A stretch of 64,000 nt of DNA from Pseudomonas sp. ML2-2023-3 (GTDB lineage: Bacteria; Pseudomonadota; Gammaproteobacteria; Pseudomonadales; Pseudomonadaceae). The position numbers and the translations under genes were made by a program. Shown here piece by piece: positions 25,047 to 34,834 of this stretch. A model generated the notes under the pieces. It saw only the letters and a program-made list of their open reading frames with translations, was not told where the DNA came from and made no database searches. Positions within the stretch are counted from its first letter, which is position 1, and each line of letters starts with the position of its first letter. The stretch covers positions 2,824,501 to 2,888,500 of the forward strand of contig NZ_CP146343.1 of assembly GCF_037055275.1 (NCBI RefSeq), in the 5' to 3' direction.

Positions 25047-26291
25047 TCAGCGGCGCAATTTGAGTGCACTGGCCAGGCTGATGGCCAGCGGCAGGCGGGG
25101 CAGCAAGGTGGCCTGGTAAGCATGGTAAAGGTCCGGCTTGCCGGGCCAGATGTTTTCCGAAGGCTGGTTGTCGATCCCCAGTTCATGATGCCAGCTGCCG
25201 TTCACACGATCGATCATGTGCAGGTCGATATAGTCCCAGAACGCTTGATACCAGACTTCGTACTCATGCTCGTCGGTGCGTTGTAACAACGCTGCGGCCG
25301 CAGCCGCGGCTTCAGCGAGGGTCCAGTGCAGGCGTTCGCGCACCACTGGCTGGTTGTTCCAGTCCAAGGTGTAGACAATTCCGCTGCCGCCATCGGCATT
25401 CCAGCCATGTTTGCACGCGCTGTTGAACAGTTGGCATGCGTCTTCGAGCAACCACTGGGGCGCCGACAAGCCGCGCTGTTTACGGGCTGCTTCCAGGTGC
25501 AGCAACAAACGCGCCCATTCAAAAGCGTGCCCCGGAGTTTTACCGAAAGGACGAAAGCCATCTGCCGGGTTGTCGCGGTTGTAGTCGGGCAACGGCTGCC
25601 AGAGTGCATCGAAATGTTCGACGGGCAGGTAGTCGGACTGCGCGGCATGCTGATGGATGACCCGCTCGGCAATGCACAAGGCACGATCGAGCCACAGGTC
25701 TTCGTCGAGCACATCGGCCAGGGCCAGAAAGACTTCGGTGCCATGCATGTTGCTGTTGGCCCCGCGATAGGCCTCGCAGTCACTCCAGTCGCTGGCAAAG
25801 CTTTCCAGCAAGGCGCCTTCTTCTTGCGACCAGAAATGGTTTTCGAGGATCTGCACGGCATCAGCCAGCAGCTCGGCTGAGCCGCCCCGTCCGGCGACCG
25901 CCGCGGAACTGGCAGCCAAGGCAACAAAAGCATGGAGGTACGCGGCTTTGCGGGTATTGCCATCCTGGGCGTTGGGGGTGGCAAACCAGCCACCCTGCAC
26001 CGCATCGCGCAGGGGGCCGGCCAGTGCTGCCAGGCCGTGGTCGATCAGCGGGGCGCAGCCGGGCAGGCCTTGAATATGGGCAAGGGCAAAGCTGTGCACC
26101 ATGCGTGCCGTGGTGATGGTGTCAGCCGGGGCATCATCCGGTCGTCGTCCAAACCGGTCCAGTTGGGCGAAGCCAGATGGCACGCGCGCCGCCTTGGCGA
26201 AGTCCAGCAGTGACTGGCCCTGATCGCGCAGCCACTGTTGATGGGGTGCGCTGGTGAGCCAGCTTTCGTTGGTCCGGGTGAGGTCGGTCAT
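25047..26291 (-). CDS. AGE family epimerase/isomerase (mannose isomerase-like)
   Basis: A 414-residue (alpha/alpha)6-barrel protein of the N-acylglucosamine 2-epimerase family. Visible conserved features include RMVHSFALAH, the YRGANSNMHGTEVFLAL segment with its paired His, and PGHAFEWARLLLHL with the catalytic-type His. This set fits D-mannose isomerase/YihS-like enzymes that convert mannose and fructose. The gene stands alone next to a LysR gene on the same strand. Family is firm, sugar is inferred. Confidence 0.85.
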   Translation of the reverse strand: MTDLTRTNESWLTSAPHQQWLRDQGQSLLDFAKAARVPSGFAQLDRFGRRPDDAPADTITTARMVHSFALAHIQGLPGCAPLIDHGLAALAGPLRDAVQGGWFATPNAQDGNTRKAAYLHAFVALAASSAAVAGRGGSAELLADAVQILENHFWSQEEGALLESFASDWSDCEAYRGANSNMHGTEVFLALADVLDEDLWLDRALCIAERVIHQHAAQSDYLPVEHFDALWQPLPDYNRDNPADGFRPFGKTPGHAFEWARLLLHLEAARKQRGLSAPQWLLEDACQLFNSACKHGWNADGGSGIVYTLDWNNQPVVRERLHWTLAEAAAAAAALLQRTDEHEYEVWYQAFWDYIDLHMIDRVNGSWHHELGIDNQPSENIWPGKPDLYHAYQATLLPRLPLAISLASALKLRR

Positions 26292-26383
26292 GTGCCACCT
26301 GTAGTGTTCTTATTCGTTATTCAACGCTCGCAGACTAAGGGATCGGGCATAAAGCTGAAAGCTTTCATCTCGGGGGCACTGGC

Positions 26384-27247
26384 TTAAATTTCCGGCTCCC
26401 AGCGCTGCGACCAGTCGCTGTCTTGCTTGACGATTTCGCGCAACAGCGCGATGGCGTGTTGCAAGGCGGCGCAGTCCCTTTCCCGTGAGTACACGAGGTA
26501 AGTGGGGTAGCTGAATTCGGGGGCTTTCGGGACGCGTTCCAGCGCGCCGCTGTCCAGGTAGCTCTTGACCACCCGTGTGCGGAAATAGCCGCTGCCGCCG
26601 TTTTCCAGAATGTAATGCAGCGCCACCGGCCCCAGGTTGAAGCTGATGGCTGCCCGCGCCTTGTCGGGGAGGGCGGCATCATGCTGGCGGCGAAAGTCCT
26701 CGCCCCATTCGATGTACACATAGGGCTCGGGCTGCTCGGGACGGCGAATCTGGATCAGTTTTTCTTCCAGTAACTGCTCCACCTGTACCCCGGGCCAGTA
26801 GGCGGGTTGATAGACCAGTGCCGCGTCCAGCAGGCCCATTTCAACCTGGCGCAGCAACTGCTCGGCGTCGCTGATCTGTATGCGCAGGGCATGGGTGGTG
26901 AGGTGTTGGCGCAGGACTTTGGCCCAATTCAGGATCAGCGGATTGCACAGGCTGACTTCACCGCCGATGTGCAGCAACTGATGCAGGCCTTCGGGTCGTG
27001 GCAGGTCTCGGCGGGCGGCTTCCCAGGTCTGCAGCAATTGATTGGCGTACACCACAAACGCCTCGCCCTCGGGGGTCAGCCTGGCGCCTGCGCGATTGCG
27101 AATAAACAGGGTCACGCCCAGCAGGCTTTCGAGCTTGTGCACCCGCGCGCTCACGGCAGTCTGGGTGACATGCAGTTTTTCGGCAGCGCCGACCAGGCTG
27201 CCGTAGCGAACGATTTCAAGAAAGGTGCGAGCCAGGTCGAGGTCCAT
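26384..27247 (-). CDS. LysR family transcriptional regulator
   Basis: A 287-residue LysR protein with the HTH in MDLDLARTFLEIVRYGSLVGAAEKLHVTQTAVS and an effector-binding domain. The start at 27247 is chosen because the HTH begins there; an upstream frame of 32 residues has no homology. Its target is not evident; the epimerase gene lies about 90 bases downstream on the same strand. Confidence 0.88.
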   Translation of the reverse strand: MDLDLARTFLEIVRYGSLVGAAEKLHVTQTAVSARVHKLESLLGVTLFIRNRAGARLTPEGEAFVVYANQLLQTWEAARRDLPRPEGLHQLLHIGGEVSLCNPLILNWAKVLRQHLTTHALRIQISDAEQLLRQVEMGLLDAALVYQPAYWPGVQVEQLLEEKLIQIRRPEQPEPYVYIEWGEDFRRQHDAALPDKARAAISFNLGPVALHYILENGGSGYFRTRVVKSYLDSGALERVPKAPEFSYPTYLVYSRERDCAALQHAIALLREIVKQDSDWSQRWEPEI

Positions 27248-27312
27248 AAACGCGCCAGTGAGCAAGGGGCGTTCAGTGTAAGGGAGAACAGGCTGCTGCT
27301 CACCCTCAAACC

Positions 27313-27343
27313 TCTGCGGGAGCAGGCAAGCCCGCTCCCGCAC
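27313..27343. repeat. Single REP half-unit
   Basis: GCAAGCCCGCTCCCGCA at the end of the receptor gene resembles one arm of the REP palindrome; a partner is poor (GCGGGAGCAGGC). Confidence 0.45.
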
Positions 27344-27349
27344 TTCAGG

Positions 27350-29824
27350 TTAGAAGGTGTATTTGGAAGTCAGCATCAGGCTGCGAGGTTCGCCGTAGTA
27401 GGTGGTGCTGAAGTTGCCCAGGCCCGACAGGTATTTCTTGTCGAACACGTTGTTGGCGTTGAGGTTGAACGACAGGTGTTCGTTGTACTCGTAGCGGGTC
27501 ATCAGGTTGACCAGCGCAAAGCTTTGCTGCTCGATGATGTCGTAGTCTTCTTTGGCCGAGTTGTAGATCTTGCCGTAGAACGGGCTCTGCCAGTTCACGC
27601 CACCGCCCACGGTCACCTTGTTCATCACGCCCGGCAGGCGGTAGGTGGTAAACACCCGCGCCACGTTTTCCGGTTTGGTGGTTTCCAGCGGGTAGCCATA
27701 GACACGCTCCCCATCATCGGAGCGAGTTCTGGCGTAGGTGTAGCCTGCCATCAGGTTCCAGTCCGGCATCAGCTCACCGGACAACTCAAGTTCAATGCCG
27801 TTGGTGGTTGCACCATCCAGGGATTCGAAGATGCCCAGGTTGGTGTTTGCGTTTGTGCCCACCTGGATGGGTACATTTTTCTGTTCGGTACGGAACACCG
27901 CCGCACTGGCATTCAAGCGGCCATCGAAGTACTCGGCCTTGACGCCGAGTTCGTAGCTGTTGCCTTCAGTGGGTGCCAGGGTGGCGCCAGAGCTGCTTTG
28001 CTCGGTGAGGGGTTTATAGATGGAGGTATAGCTGCCATACACCGAGTAGTTTTCATTGATGTCATACACCACGCCAGCGTAGGGCGTCACCTCGCCGTGT
28101 TGCTTGGCAGAGGTTTTGTTGTCCTGGAAGTTGCTGCTCTGCTGGTAATACCGGTAGGTGCTGTTGTACTGGAAGTCACTCAGGCGGCTGCCGAGGATAA
28201 TCGACCAGTCGTCCGCGGGCTTGAAGCGTGCGGCGATGTAGGCGCTGTTCTGATTCTGGTTGGTTTCATATTTGCCGTTCTTCGGGAAGTCCGGCCGTGG
28301 GTAGTTGCCGTTCCAGTCAAAGATGCTTTCGGACAGCACACGATATTCGCTGCTGTCGAAGGTCGCCCCGGTCTGGCGGGAGGACTGGGACGTGGCGCCG
28401 ACCACCAGTTCATGCTCGCGGCCAAACAGGGTAAACGGGCCGGTGGCATTGATATCGACAGTGTTTTGGACGCGATGGCCTTCCCAGTGACCCCAGTAGA
28501 AGGACATGCCGTCGCCTGTCACCGGATCAGGCATGCCGCCACTGGCCGAGCCCAGCAGGGTGTCGTGGTCGTTGGTTTGCTGGGTCAGGCTGCCTTTGAC
28601 TTTCCAGTCATTGGCAAAGCGGTGCTCCAGGGAGGCGAAGGTCGTCTGGATTTGAACGTCGCGACGGCTCCAGTCGGTGGCCGGGTTGAACGAGCGGCTG
28701 AAATCGGTCTTGGTGTAGTTGGAGTAGTAGTACGGGTTGCCGGTCCAGGACGAGCCGCGTGGCTTGATGTTCTGGTAGTCCATGCCAAAGGTGAGCAGGG
28801 TGTCGGGGGTGAGGTCGGCCTGGATGATGCCGTACATCACATCATTCTTTTTTGAATAGTGATCGCGGTACGAGTCGGCATCCTGATACACCGCCACCAT
28901 GCGACCGCGCACACTGCCATCTTCATTCAGCGGCCCGGAAATATCGCCTTCGGTGCGGTAGTTGTCCCACGAACCTGCGCTGGCCGAGATCGAGGCCTTG
29001 AAGTCGCGAGTCGGCTTTTTGCGGATCAGGTTGACCGTGGCCGAAGGCTCGCCCGAGCCGGACAGCAGGCCGGTGGCACCCTTGACGATATCTACCCGGT
29101 CATACAGGGCCATGTCGACCTTGGTTGCGCCTTCATCGAACACCCCGTCATACAGCGTGTTGACACCGTCGTACTGGAAGTTGGTGATTGCGTAGCCGCG
29201 GGCCGAGTATTCCATCCGGTCGCTATCGTAGGCCTGGGTGGACACACCCGGCGCGTTGCGCAGCACGTCACCGATACTTTGGGCCGCCTGGTCGTCCATC
29301 ATCTGGCGGGTGACTACGGTCACGGTTTGCGGGGTCTCGCGCAATGAAAGGGCCAGTTTGGTCGAGCTGTTGCTGGCCCCGGTCGTGTAGGAACGGGTGT
29401 CTTCTGTGGTCAGCGAGTCGCCCGGACCCTTGCCGGAAACAGTGGTCGCACCCAATTCCAGGCCTTTGCCTTGGGGGGCGCTCAGAATCACCGTGTCGCC
29501 ATTGAGCTGATACGAAATGCCGCTGCCTTGCAGCAGGGACTCCAGAGCCTTGACCGGTTCGAGCGAGCCGGACACGGGGCGGGACGTGATGCCTTGAACC
29601 TGATCCGGGCTATACAGGATTTGCAGATTGGCTTGCTTGCCCAGTTCATTCAGCGCGCTGGCCAGGGATTGAGACGGAATATTCAAGGCCACCGGCGCCG
29701 CCTGGGCAATGGATGAACCCAGCAATACCGAGGCTACAAAGGCGCTGGACAGCAGGGTGCGGCGAACAGTCTGGCGCTGGGTAGCGATCGAAAGAGGGGT
29801 CCGGCTCAAGTTGGGTCGTTGCAT
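27350..29824 (-). CDS. TonB-dependent receptor with STN domain (FpvA/FoxA-like)
   Basis: An 824-residue outer-membrane receptor. A long signal peptide (to about residue 42, ending SIAQA) precedes an STN domain (LNIPSQSLASALNELGKQ onward, about 45-115), a plug with ETPQTVTVVTRQMM and the VDIVKGATGLLSGSGEPSA motif, and a barrel ending in YTF. This architecture belongs to ferric pyoverdine or ferrioxamine receptors. The STN domain implies signalling, yet no sigma/anti-sigma pair adjoins it; the nearest is at 20802-22288 beside another receptor. A Fur-like site lies upstream. Confidence 0.9.
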   Translation of the reverse strand: MQRPNLSRTPLSIATQRQTVRRTLLSSAFVASVLLGSSIAQAAPVALNIPSQSLASALNELGKQANLQILYSPDQVQGITSRPVSGSLEPVKALESLLQGSGISYQLNGDTVILSAPQGKGLELGATTVSGKGPGDSLTTEDTRSYTTGASNSSTKLALSLRETPQTVTVVTRQMMDDQAAQSIGDVLRNAPGVSTQAYDSDRMEYSARGYAITNFQYDGVNTLYDGVFDEGATKVDMALYDRVDIVKGATGLLSGSGEPSATVNLIRKKPTRDFKASISASAGSWDNYRTEGDISGPLNEDGSVRGRMVAVYQDADSYRDHYSKKNDVMYGIIQADLTPDTLLTFGMDYQNIKPRGSSWTGNPYYYSNYTKTDFSRSFNPATDWSRRDVQIQTTFASLEHRFANDWKVKGSLTQQTNDHDTLLGSASGGMPDPVTGDGMSFYWGHWEGHRVQNTVDINATGPFTLFGREHELVVGATSQSSRQTGATFDSSEYRVLSESIFDWNGNYPRPDFPKNGKYETNQNQNSAYIAARFKPADDWSIILGSRLSDFQYNSTYRYYQQSSNFQDNKTSAKQHGEVTPYAGVVYDINENYSVYGSYTSIYKPLTEQSSSGATLAPTEGNSYELGVKAEYFDGRLNASAAVFRTEQKNVPIQVGTNANTNLGIFESLDGATTNGIELELSGELMPDWNLMAGYTYARTRSDDGERVYGYPLETTKPENVARVFTTYRLPGVMNKVTVGGGVNWQSPFYGKIYNSAKEDYDIIEQQSFALVNLMTRYEYNEHLSFNLNANNVFDKKYLSGLGNFSTTYYGEPRSLMLTSKYTF

Positions 29825-29861
29825 CGCGTGCCTAGGCTCCGAAGTGGGGAATTTCTTTTTT

Positions 29862-29880
29862 GTTAATGGGAATAGTTATT
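29862..29880 (-). promoter_or_regulatory. Candidate Fur box upstream of the TonB receptor
   Basis: GTTAATGGGAATAGTTATT matches the 19-base Fur consensus at about 13 positions and lies 38 bases before the receptor start. Iron repression of a siderophore receptor is expected. Confidence 0.5.
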
Positions 29881-29958
29881 AGACGCAGCGCGATGGAGAA
29901 ACCAGAAACAGGATTTTCAAATAGTTTTATTTAGCTGATGGCCACAGTCGGGGCCTTG

Positions 29959-30044
29959 GTGGGAGCGGGCTTGCTCGCGATGCAGGCGACTCGGTTTGCC
30001 TGATTGATCCCATTGATGCCATCGCGAGCAAGCCCGCTCCCACA
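29959..30044. repeat. REP palindrome pair
   Basis: Facing units GTGGGAGCGGGCTTGCTCGC and GCGAGCAAGCCCGCTCCCAC with a 40-base spacer, in the 327-base gap between the receptor and pirin genes. Apart from this and the Fur-like site, that gap holds only the pirin leader. Confidence 0.85.
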
Positions 30045-30151
30045 GTGCAATAGATTGTTCTGTTAGTGGGACGATTAGTGTCAAAAACACTGTCTAGTCT
30101 TATGGATGAATCGAATCTAAGCTTGTCCCCATGATTGACAGGAGGTGCAAC

Positions 30152-31018
30152 ATGAAAAAGATTCTGGGTGTGTACACAGCTCCCCGTCCCCATTGGGTCG
30201 GCGATGGCTTTCCGGTTCGTACGTTGTTTTCCTATGACAGCATGGGCAAATACATCAGCCCGTTCCTGCTGCTTGATTACGCTGGGCCAGCCGAGTTCTC
30301 GCCAACCACAGAGCGTCGTGGTGTGGGCCAGCACCCCCATCGTGGTTTCGAAACCGTGACCATCGTCTACAAAGGCGAAGTTGAGCACCGTGATTCCACC
30401 GGTAACGGCGGGGTGATCGGCCCTGGTGATGTGCAATGGATGACCGCGGCTTCGGGGATCCTGCACGAGGAGTTTCATTCCGAGGCGTTTGCCCGCAGTG
30501 GCGGCCCGCTGGAAATGGTGCAGCTATGGGTCAACCTGCCGGCCAGGGACAAAATGTCGGCGCCGGGGTATCAGGGCATTGTGGATCGGGATATTCCTGA
30601 TCTGGCGCTCAAGGACGATGCCGGTCGGTTGCGCCTGATTGCCGGTGAGTTCGATGGCACTCGGGGCCCGGCGCGGACCTTCACCGATATCGACGTGTGG
30701 GACATCCGCCTGAACGCGGGCAAGTCGGCGACATTCGATGTGCATCAGGGTCGCAACACGGCGCTGGTGGTGTTGCACGGTGCGGTTGAGGTCAACGGTC
30801 AGGAAGTGGTGCGCGAAGGGCAGTTGGCGCTGTTCGAGCGTGACGGTTCGCAAGTCCGGCTTGAGGCCAATAACGATGCGGTGCTGCTGATCCTGAGTGG
30901 TGAGCCGATCGACGAACCGATCGTGGGGCATGGCCCGTTTGTGATGAACACGGATGCCGAGATCCAGCAGGCATTTGTTGACTTCCAGTCGGGCAAGTTT
31001 GGCCGTATGCCTGCGTAG
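30152..31018 (+). CDS. Pirin family protein
   Basis: A 288-residue bicupin of the pirin family. The metal ligands are all present: His61 and His63 in the HPHRGFET motif, and His105 and Glu107 in ILHEEF, matching the iron site of human pirin and of YhhW quercetinase. The ATG at 30152 has AGGAGG at 30140-30145. Bacterial pirins act as quercetin dioxygenases or as regulators of metabolic enzymes; which applies here cannot be told. Confidence 0.92.
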   Translation: MKKILGVYTAPRPHWVGDGFPVRTLFSYDSMGKYISPFLLLDYAGPAEFSPTTERRGVGQHPHRGFETVTIVYKGEVEHRDSTGNGGVIGPGDVQWMTAASGILHEEFHSEAFARSGGPLEMVQLWVNLPARDKMSAPGYQGIVDRDIPDLALKDDAGRLRLIAGEFDGTRGPARTFTDIDVWDIRLNAGKSATFDVHQGRNTALVVLHGAVEVNGQEVVREGQLALFERDGSQVRLEANNDAVLLILSGEPIDEPIVGHGPFVMNTDAEIQQAFVDFQSGKFGRMPA

Positions 31019-31030
31019 TGCCATGCGACC

Positions 31031-31117
31031 TGTGGGAGCGGGCTTGCCCGCGATGGCATCGCCCTGGTTTACCTGACAGACCGCAGGGCCTGCATCGCGA
31101 GCAAGCCCGCTCCCACT
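31031..31117. repeat. REP palindrome pair
   Basis: GTGGGAGCGGGCTTGCCCGC and its facing partner GCGAGCAAGCCCGCTCCCAC lie between the convergent pirin and thiolase genes. Confidence 0.85.
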
Positions 31118-31130
31118 CATGTACGAGGGT

Positions 31131-32312
31131 TCAAACCCGTTCGAAAATCACCGCGATGCCCTGGCCGCCGCCGATGCACATGGTTGCCAGGGCGTAGCGG
31201 CCCTTGATCCGGTGCAGTTCATGGATGGCCTTGGTGGCGATGATCGCGCCGGTGGCGCCAACCGGGTGCCCCAGGGCGATCCCCGAGCCATTGGGGTTGA
31301 CCTTGGCCGGGTCCATGTCCAGCTCCTGCATCACGGCGCAGGCTTGGGCGGCGAAGGCGATATTGGCTTCGATGACGTCCATGTCTTCAATGCTCAACCC
31401 CGCCCGCTTAAGCGCCAGGCGCGTTGCCGGAATCGGTCCAAGGCCCATCAATTCGGGTTCTACCCCGGCATGGGCATACGCCACCAGGCGGGCCATTGGC
31501 GTCAGGTTGCCAGCCTGTACCGCAGCGCCACTTGCCAATACCAGCGCCGCTGCACCGTCATTGAGCCCTGATGCGTTGCCAGCGGTCACGCTGCCGTCCT
31601 TCTTGAACGCAGGTTTCATCTGCGCCAGCTGTTCCAGGGTGGTGGCCCGCGGGTGTTCGTCCTGACTGAACATCACACTGCCCTTGCGACTGCGTACCTC
31701 AACTGCGGCGATCTGACTGTCGAAGTACCCCTGGGCGATGGCGCGCGCTGCGCGCTGCTGGTCTTCAAATGCCAGGGCATCCTGGGTCTGGCGGCTGATG
31801 CTGTTGCGCTGGGCGATGTTCTCGGCGGTGACGCCCATATGAATGCCGTGGAACGGGTCGTGCAGAATGCCGAGCATGTAATCGAGCATCTGCCCATCCC
31901 CCATGCGCGCCCCCCAACGGGCAGCAGGCAGCAGGTACGGGCCGCGACTCATGGCTTCGGCTCCGGCGCCAATGGCAAATTCGGCATCGCCGAGCATCAG
32001 GGTGTGGGCGGCCGAAATAATGGCCTGCAAGCCGGAGCCGCAGAGGCGATTGACGTTATAGGCCGGAGTTTCTTTGGGGATCCCGGCATTGATCGCGGCG
32101 ACTCGCGCCAGGTAGGCATCCTGGGGCTCGGTTGGAATCACGTTGCCCATCACCACGTGGCCGATGCGCTCGGGATCGACCTGGCTGCTCAGCAACGCAG
32201 CTTTTACGGCGGTGGTGGCCAGGTCGGCCAGAGGCACGTCCTTGAGGGCGCCACCAAACGTACCAATGGCCGTTCGCTGGGCGCTGAGGATGAAAATGTC
32301 AGGAGCTTGCAT
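31131..32312 (-). CDS. Acetyl-CoA acetyltransferase (BktB/PhaA-like thiolase)
   Basis: A 393-residue thiolase with nucleophile Cys91 (NRLCGSG), His349 (GHPVGATG) and Cys379 (MCIGGG). The usual NEAF motif reads NIAF (317-320), so the Glu is replaced by Ile while the oxyanion-hole Asn317 is kept. It would join or split acetyl-CoA and short acyl-CoAs. The gene is followed 39 bases upstream by a LysR gene on the same strand, which may control it. Confidence 0.88.
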   Translation of the reverse strand: MQAPDIFILSAQRTAIGTFGGALKDVPLADLATTAVKAALLSSQVDPERIGHVVMGNVIPTEPQDAYLARVAAINAGIPKETPAYNVNRLCGSGLQAIISAAHTLMLGDAEFAIGAGAEAMSRGPYLLPAARWGARMGDGQMLDYMLGILHDPFHGIHMGVTAENIAQRNSISRQTQDALAFEDQQRAARAIAQGYFDSQIAAVEVRSRKGSVMFSQDEHPRATTLEQLAQMKPAFKKDGSVTAGNASGLNDGAAALVLASGAAVQAGNLTPMARLVAYAHAGVEPELMGLGPIPATRLALKRAGLSIEDMDVIEANIAFAAQACAVMQELDMDPAKVNPNGSGIALGHPVGATGAIIATKAIHELHRIKGRYALATMCIGGGQGIAVIFERV

Positions 32313-32351
32313 GGCGGATCCTTGTTGTTTTAGTGGGCCAAATGCGCTGGA

Positions 32352-33272
32352 TTATTTCACTGGGCTGCTTAGTGGAGCGTCGTCCGTTTGAAGGGGCCGG
32401 GTGTCGACCTGGCCATCCAGAAGGGTCATGAAGGCATGGGCCGCATTGGACAGGGTTCGCTCCGTATGCAGGATATAACCCAGCTGGCGCGTCAACTGGA
32501 TGCCGGGCAAGGCAATCGATGCCACTTGCTCGTCGAGCATGGTGCGCGGCAGTACGCTCCAGGCCAGCCCGATGGAGACCATCATTTTGATGGTTTCCAG
32601 GTAGTTGGTGCTCATGGCGATATTGGGGGTAAGGCCCTGGGCTTCAAACAGGCGATGGACAATATGGTGGGTGAAGGTATTGCCGCCAGGGAACACCGCC
32701 GGATGACGCGCGATATCCGCCATGCTGACCGCCTTTTTCCGGGTCAGGCTGTGCTCGGGGGCGACCACGAAGTCCAGCGGATCATCCCATACGGGGACGG
32801 CCCGAATCAGCGAGTGAGGTTCCGGTGCGAGGGTGATCACGGCCAGTTCGGCGCGGCCATGGAGAATTTCGTCATAGGCCACCTCTGAATCCAGGAACTG
32901 AATGTCCAGCGCGACTTTGGGATAGGTGCGGGTGAACTCGCGCAGCAAAGGCGGCAGGCGGTGCAGGCCAATGTGATGGCTGGTGGCCAGGGTCAGACGC
33001 CCGCTGACCTCACCATTGAGGTTGTTCAGCGCCCTGCGGGTGTCATCCAGCACGTTGAGAATCTGATAGGCCCGTGGCAGTAATGCCCGTCCCGCCTCGG
33101 TCAGGCTGACCTCACGCCCCAGCCGGTCGAACAGCCTGAGCTTGAGTTGCTGCTCGATACTGGCGATGCGTTTACTGATGGCGGGCTGGGTCAGGAACAG
33201 CCGTTCGGCGGCCCCGGAAAAGCTGCCGGTTTCAGCAATGGCAATAAAGGCATTGAGATTCGCGAGATCCAT
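32352..33272 (-). CDS. LysR family transcriptional regulator upstream of leuC
   Basis: A 306-residue LysR protein with the HTH in MDLANLNAFIAIAETGSFSGAAERLFLTQPAIS and an effector domain. It is divergent from leuC with 133 bases between starts. A LysR gene at this site is a standard feature of Pseudomonas genomes, and control of leucine genes or of itself is likely. The intergenic AT-rich block around 33300-33332 (GAATTTGAGTTATTAAC) is the best place for its operator. Confidence 0.88.
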   Translation of the reverse strand: MDLANLNAFIAIAETGSFSGAAERLFLTQPAISKRIASIEQQLKLRLFDRLGREVSLTEAGRALLPRAYQILNVLDDTRRALNNLNGEVSGRLTLATSHHIGLHRLPPLLREFTRTYPKVALDIQFLDSEVAYDEILHGRAELAVITLAPEPHSLIRAVPVWDDPLDFVVAPEHSLTRKKAVSMADIARHPAVFPGGNTFTHHIVHRLFEAQGLTPNIAMSTNYLETIKMMVSIGLAWSVLPRTMLDEQVASIALPGIQLTRQLGYILHTERTLSNAAHAFMTLLDGQVDTRPLQTDDAPLSSPVK

Positions 33273-33405
33273 CTATTCGAATTCCTGTTGGTTATCCAAA
33301 GCATGAAAATTATGAATTTGAGTTATTAACTGTAACCCCATAGGATCGACCTCACAAGCCAAGTGGTTATTGGCACAGAAAAGTAGCTGATGAGGAAACC
33401 GTCTG

Positions 33406-34824
33406 ATGGCCGGCAAAACGCTCTACGACAAGCTCTGGGATTCGCATTTGGTCAAGCAGCGCGACGATGGTTCGGCGCTGATCTATATCGACCGTCACAT
33501 CATTCATGAAGTGACGTCGCCGCAGGCCTTTGAAGGTCTGCGTCTGGCCGGGCGCAAGCCTTGGCGCATCGATGCCAACATCGCCACCCCGGACCACAAC
33601 GTACCGACCACGCCGGAACGCAAAGGCGGGATCGAAGCGATTGCTGACGAAGTTTCCCGTTTGCAGGTCCAGACCCTCGACGACAACTGCGACGAGTACG
33701 GCATTACCGAGTTCAAGATGAACGACGTGCGCCAGGGCATCGTTCACGTGATCGGCCCGGAGCAGGGCGCCACCTTGCCGGGCATGACCGTGGTCTGCGG
33801 CGACTCGCACACCTCGACCCACGGTGCATTCGGTGCATTGGCCCATGGCATCGGCACCTCCGAGGTTGAGCATGTGCTCGCCACGCAGTGTCTCGTCGCC
33901 AAGAAAATGAAGAACATGCTGGTGTCGGTCGAAGGGCAATTGCCGTTCGGCGTGACAGCCAAGGACATCGTACTGGCAGTGATCGGCAAGATCGGCACCG
34001 CAGGCGGCAATGGTCACGCCATCGAGTTTGCCGGCAGCGCGATCCGCGACTTGTCGGTTGAAGGCCGCATGACCATCTGCAACATGTCCATTGAAGCCGG
34101 TGCCCGAGTAGGCCTGGTAGCGGCGGATCAGAAGACGGTCGATTACGTGAAGGGTCGTCCGTTCTCTCCTAAAGGCGCCGAATGGGACATGGCAGTCGAA
34201 GCCTGGAAAGACCTGGTTTCCGACAGCGATGCAACCTTCGACACCGTGGTTGAACTCGACGCTGCCCAGATCAAGCCTCAAGTCAGCTGGGGTACTTCGC
34301 CCGAGATGGTATTGGCGGTTGATCAGAACGTGCCGGATCCGGCGCAGGAAGCCGACCTGGTCAAGCGCGGCTCGATCGAACGTGCGTTGAAGTACATGGG
34401 GTTGACGGCTAATCAGGCGATCACCGATATCCAGCTGGATCGCGTGTTTATCGGCTCGTGCACCAACTCTCGAATCGAAGACTTGCGTGCTGCAGCCGTG
34501 ATTGCCAAAGGCCGTAAAGTGGCGTCCACCATCAAGCAGGCGATCGTGGTACCGGGCTCGGGCCTGGTCAAGGCCCAGGCTGAATCGGAAGGGCTGGACA
34601 AGATTTTCCTGGAGGCCGGTTTTGAATGGCGTGAGCCAGGTTGCTCGATGTGCCTGGCGATGAACCCGGATCGACTGGAGTCCGGCGAGCATTGCGCATC
34701 GACCTCCAACCGCAACTTCGAAGGCCGTCAGGGTGCCGGTGGCCGTACGCACCTGGTGAGCCCGGCAATGGCCGCCGCCGCCGCTGTGAACGGTCGTTTC
34801 ATCGACGTCCGCGAATTGATCTAA
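33406..34824 (+). CDS. leuC: 3-isopropylmalate dehydratase large subunit
   Basis: A 472-residue aconitase-family protein. The [4Fe-4S] ligands are Cys352 (GSCTNSR), Cys413 and Cys416 (GCSMC). With LeuD it interconverts 2- and 3-isopropylmalate in leucine synthesis. It starts a leuC-leuD unit with leuD 10 bases downstream. Length and motifs are standard. Confidence 0.97.
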   Translation: MAGKTLYDKLWDSHLVKQRDDGSALIYIDRHIIHEVTSPQAFEGLRLAGRKPWRIDANIATPDHNVPTTPERKGGIEAIADEVSRLQVQTLDDNCDEYGITEFKMNDVRQGIVHVIGPEQGATLPGMTVVCGDSHTSTHGAFGALAHGIGTSEVEHVLATQCLVAKKMKNMLVSVEGQLPFGVTAKDIVLAVIGKIGTAGGNGHAIEFAGSAIRDLSVEGRMTICNMSIEAGARVGLVAADQKTVDYVKGRPFSPKGAEWDMAVEAWKDLVSDSDATFDTVVELDAAQIKPQVSWGTSPEMVLAVDQNVPDPAQEADLVKRGSIERALKYMGLTANQAITDIQLDRVFIGSCTNSRIEDLRAAAVIAKGRKVASTIKQAIVVPGSGLVKAQAESEGLDKIFLEAGFEWREPGCSMCLAMNPDRLESGEHCASTSNRNFEGRQGAGGRTHLVSPAMAAAAAVNGRFIDVRELI

Positions 34825-34834
34825 GGAGCGCAGC

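Noticed and set aside
26807..28855. A 682-codon plus-strand frame opposite the LysR and TonB receptor genes
   Set aside because: It crosses two well-supported minus-strand genes and shows no family motif.
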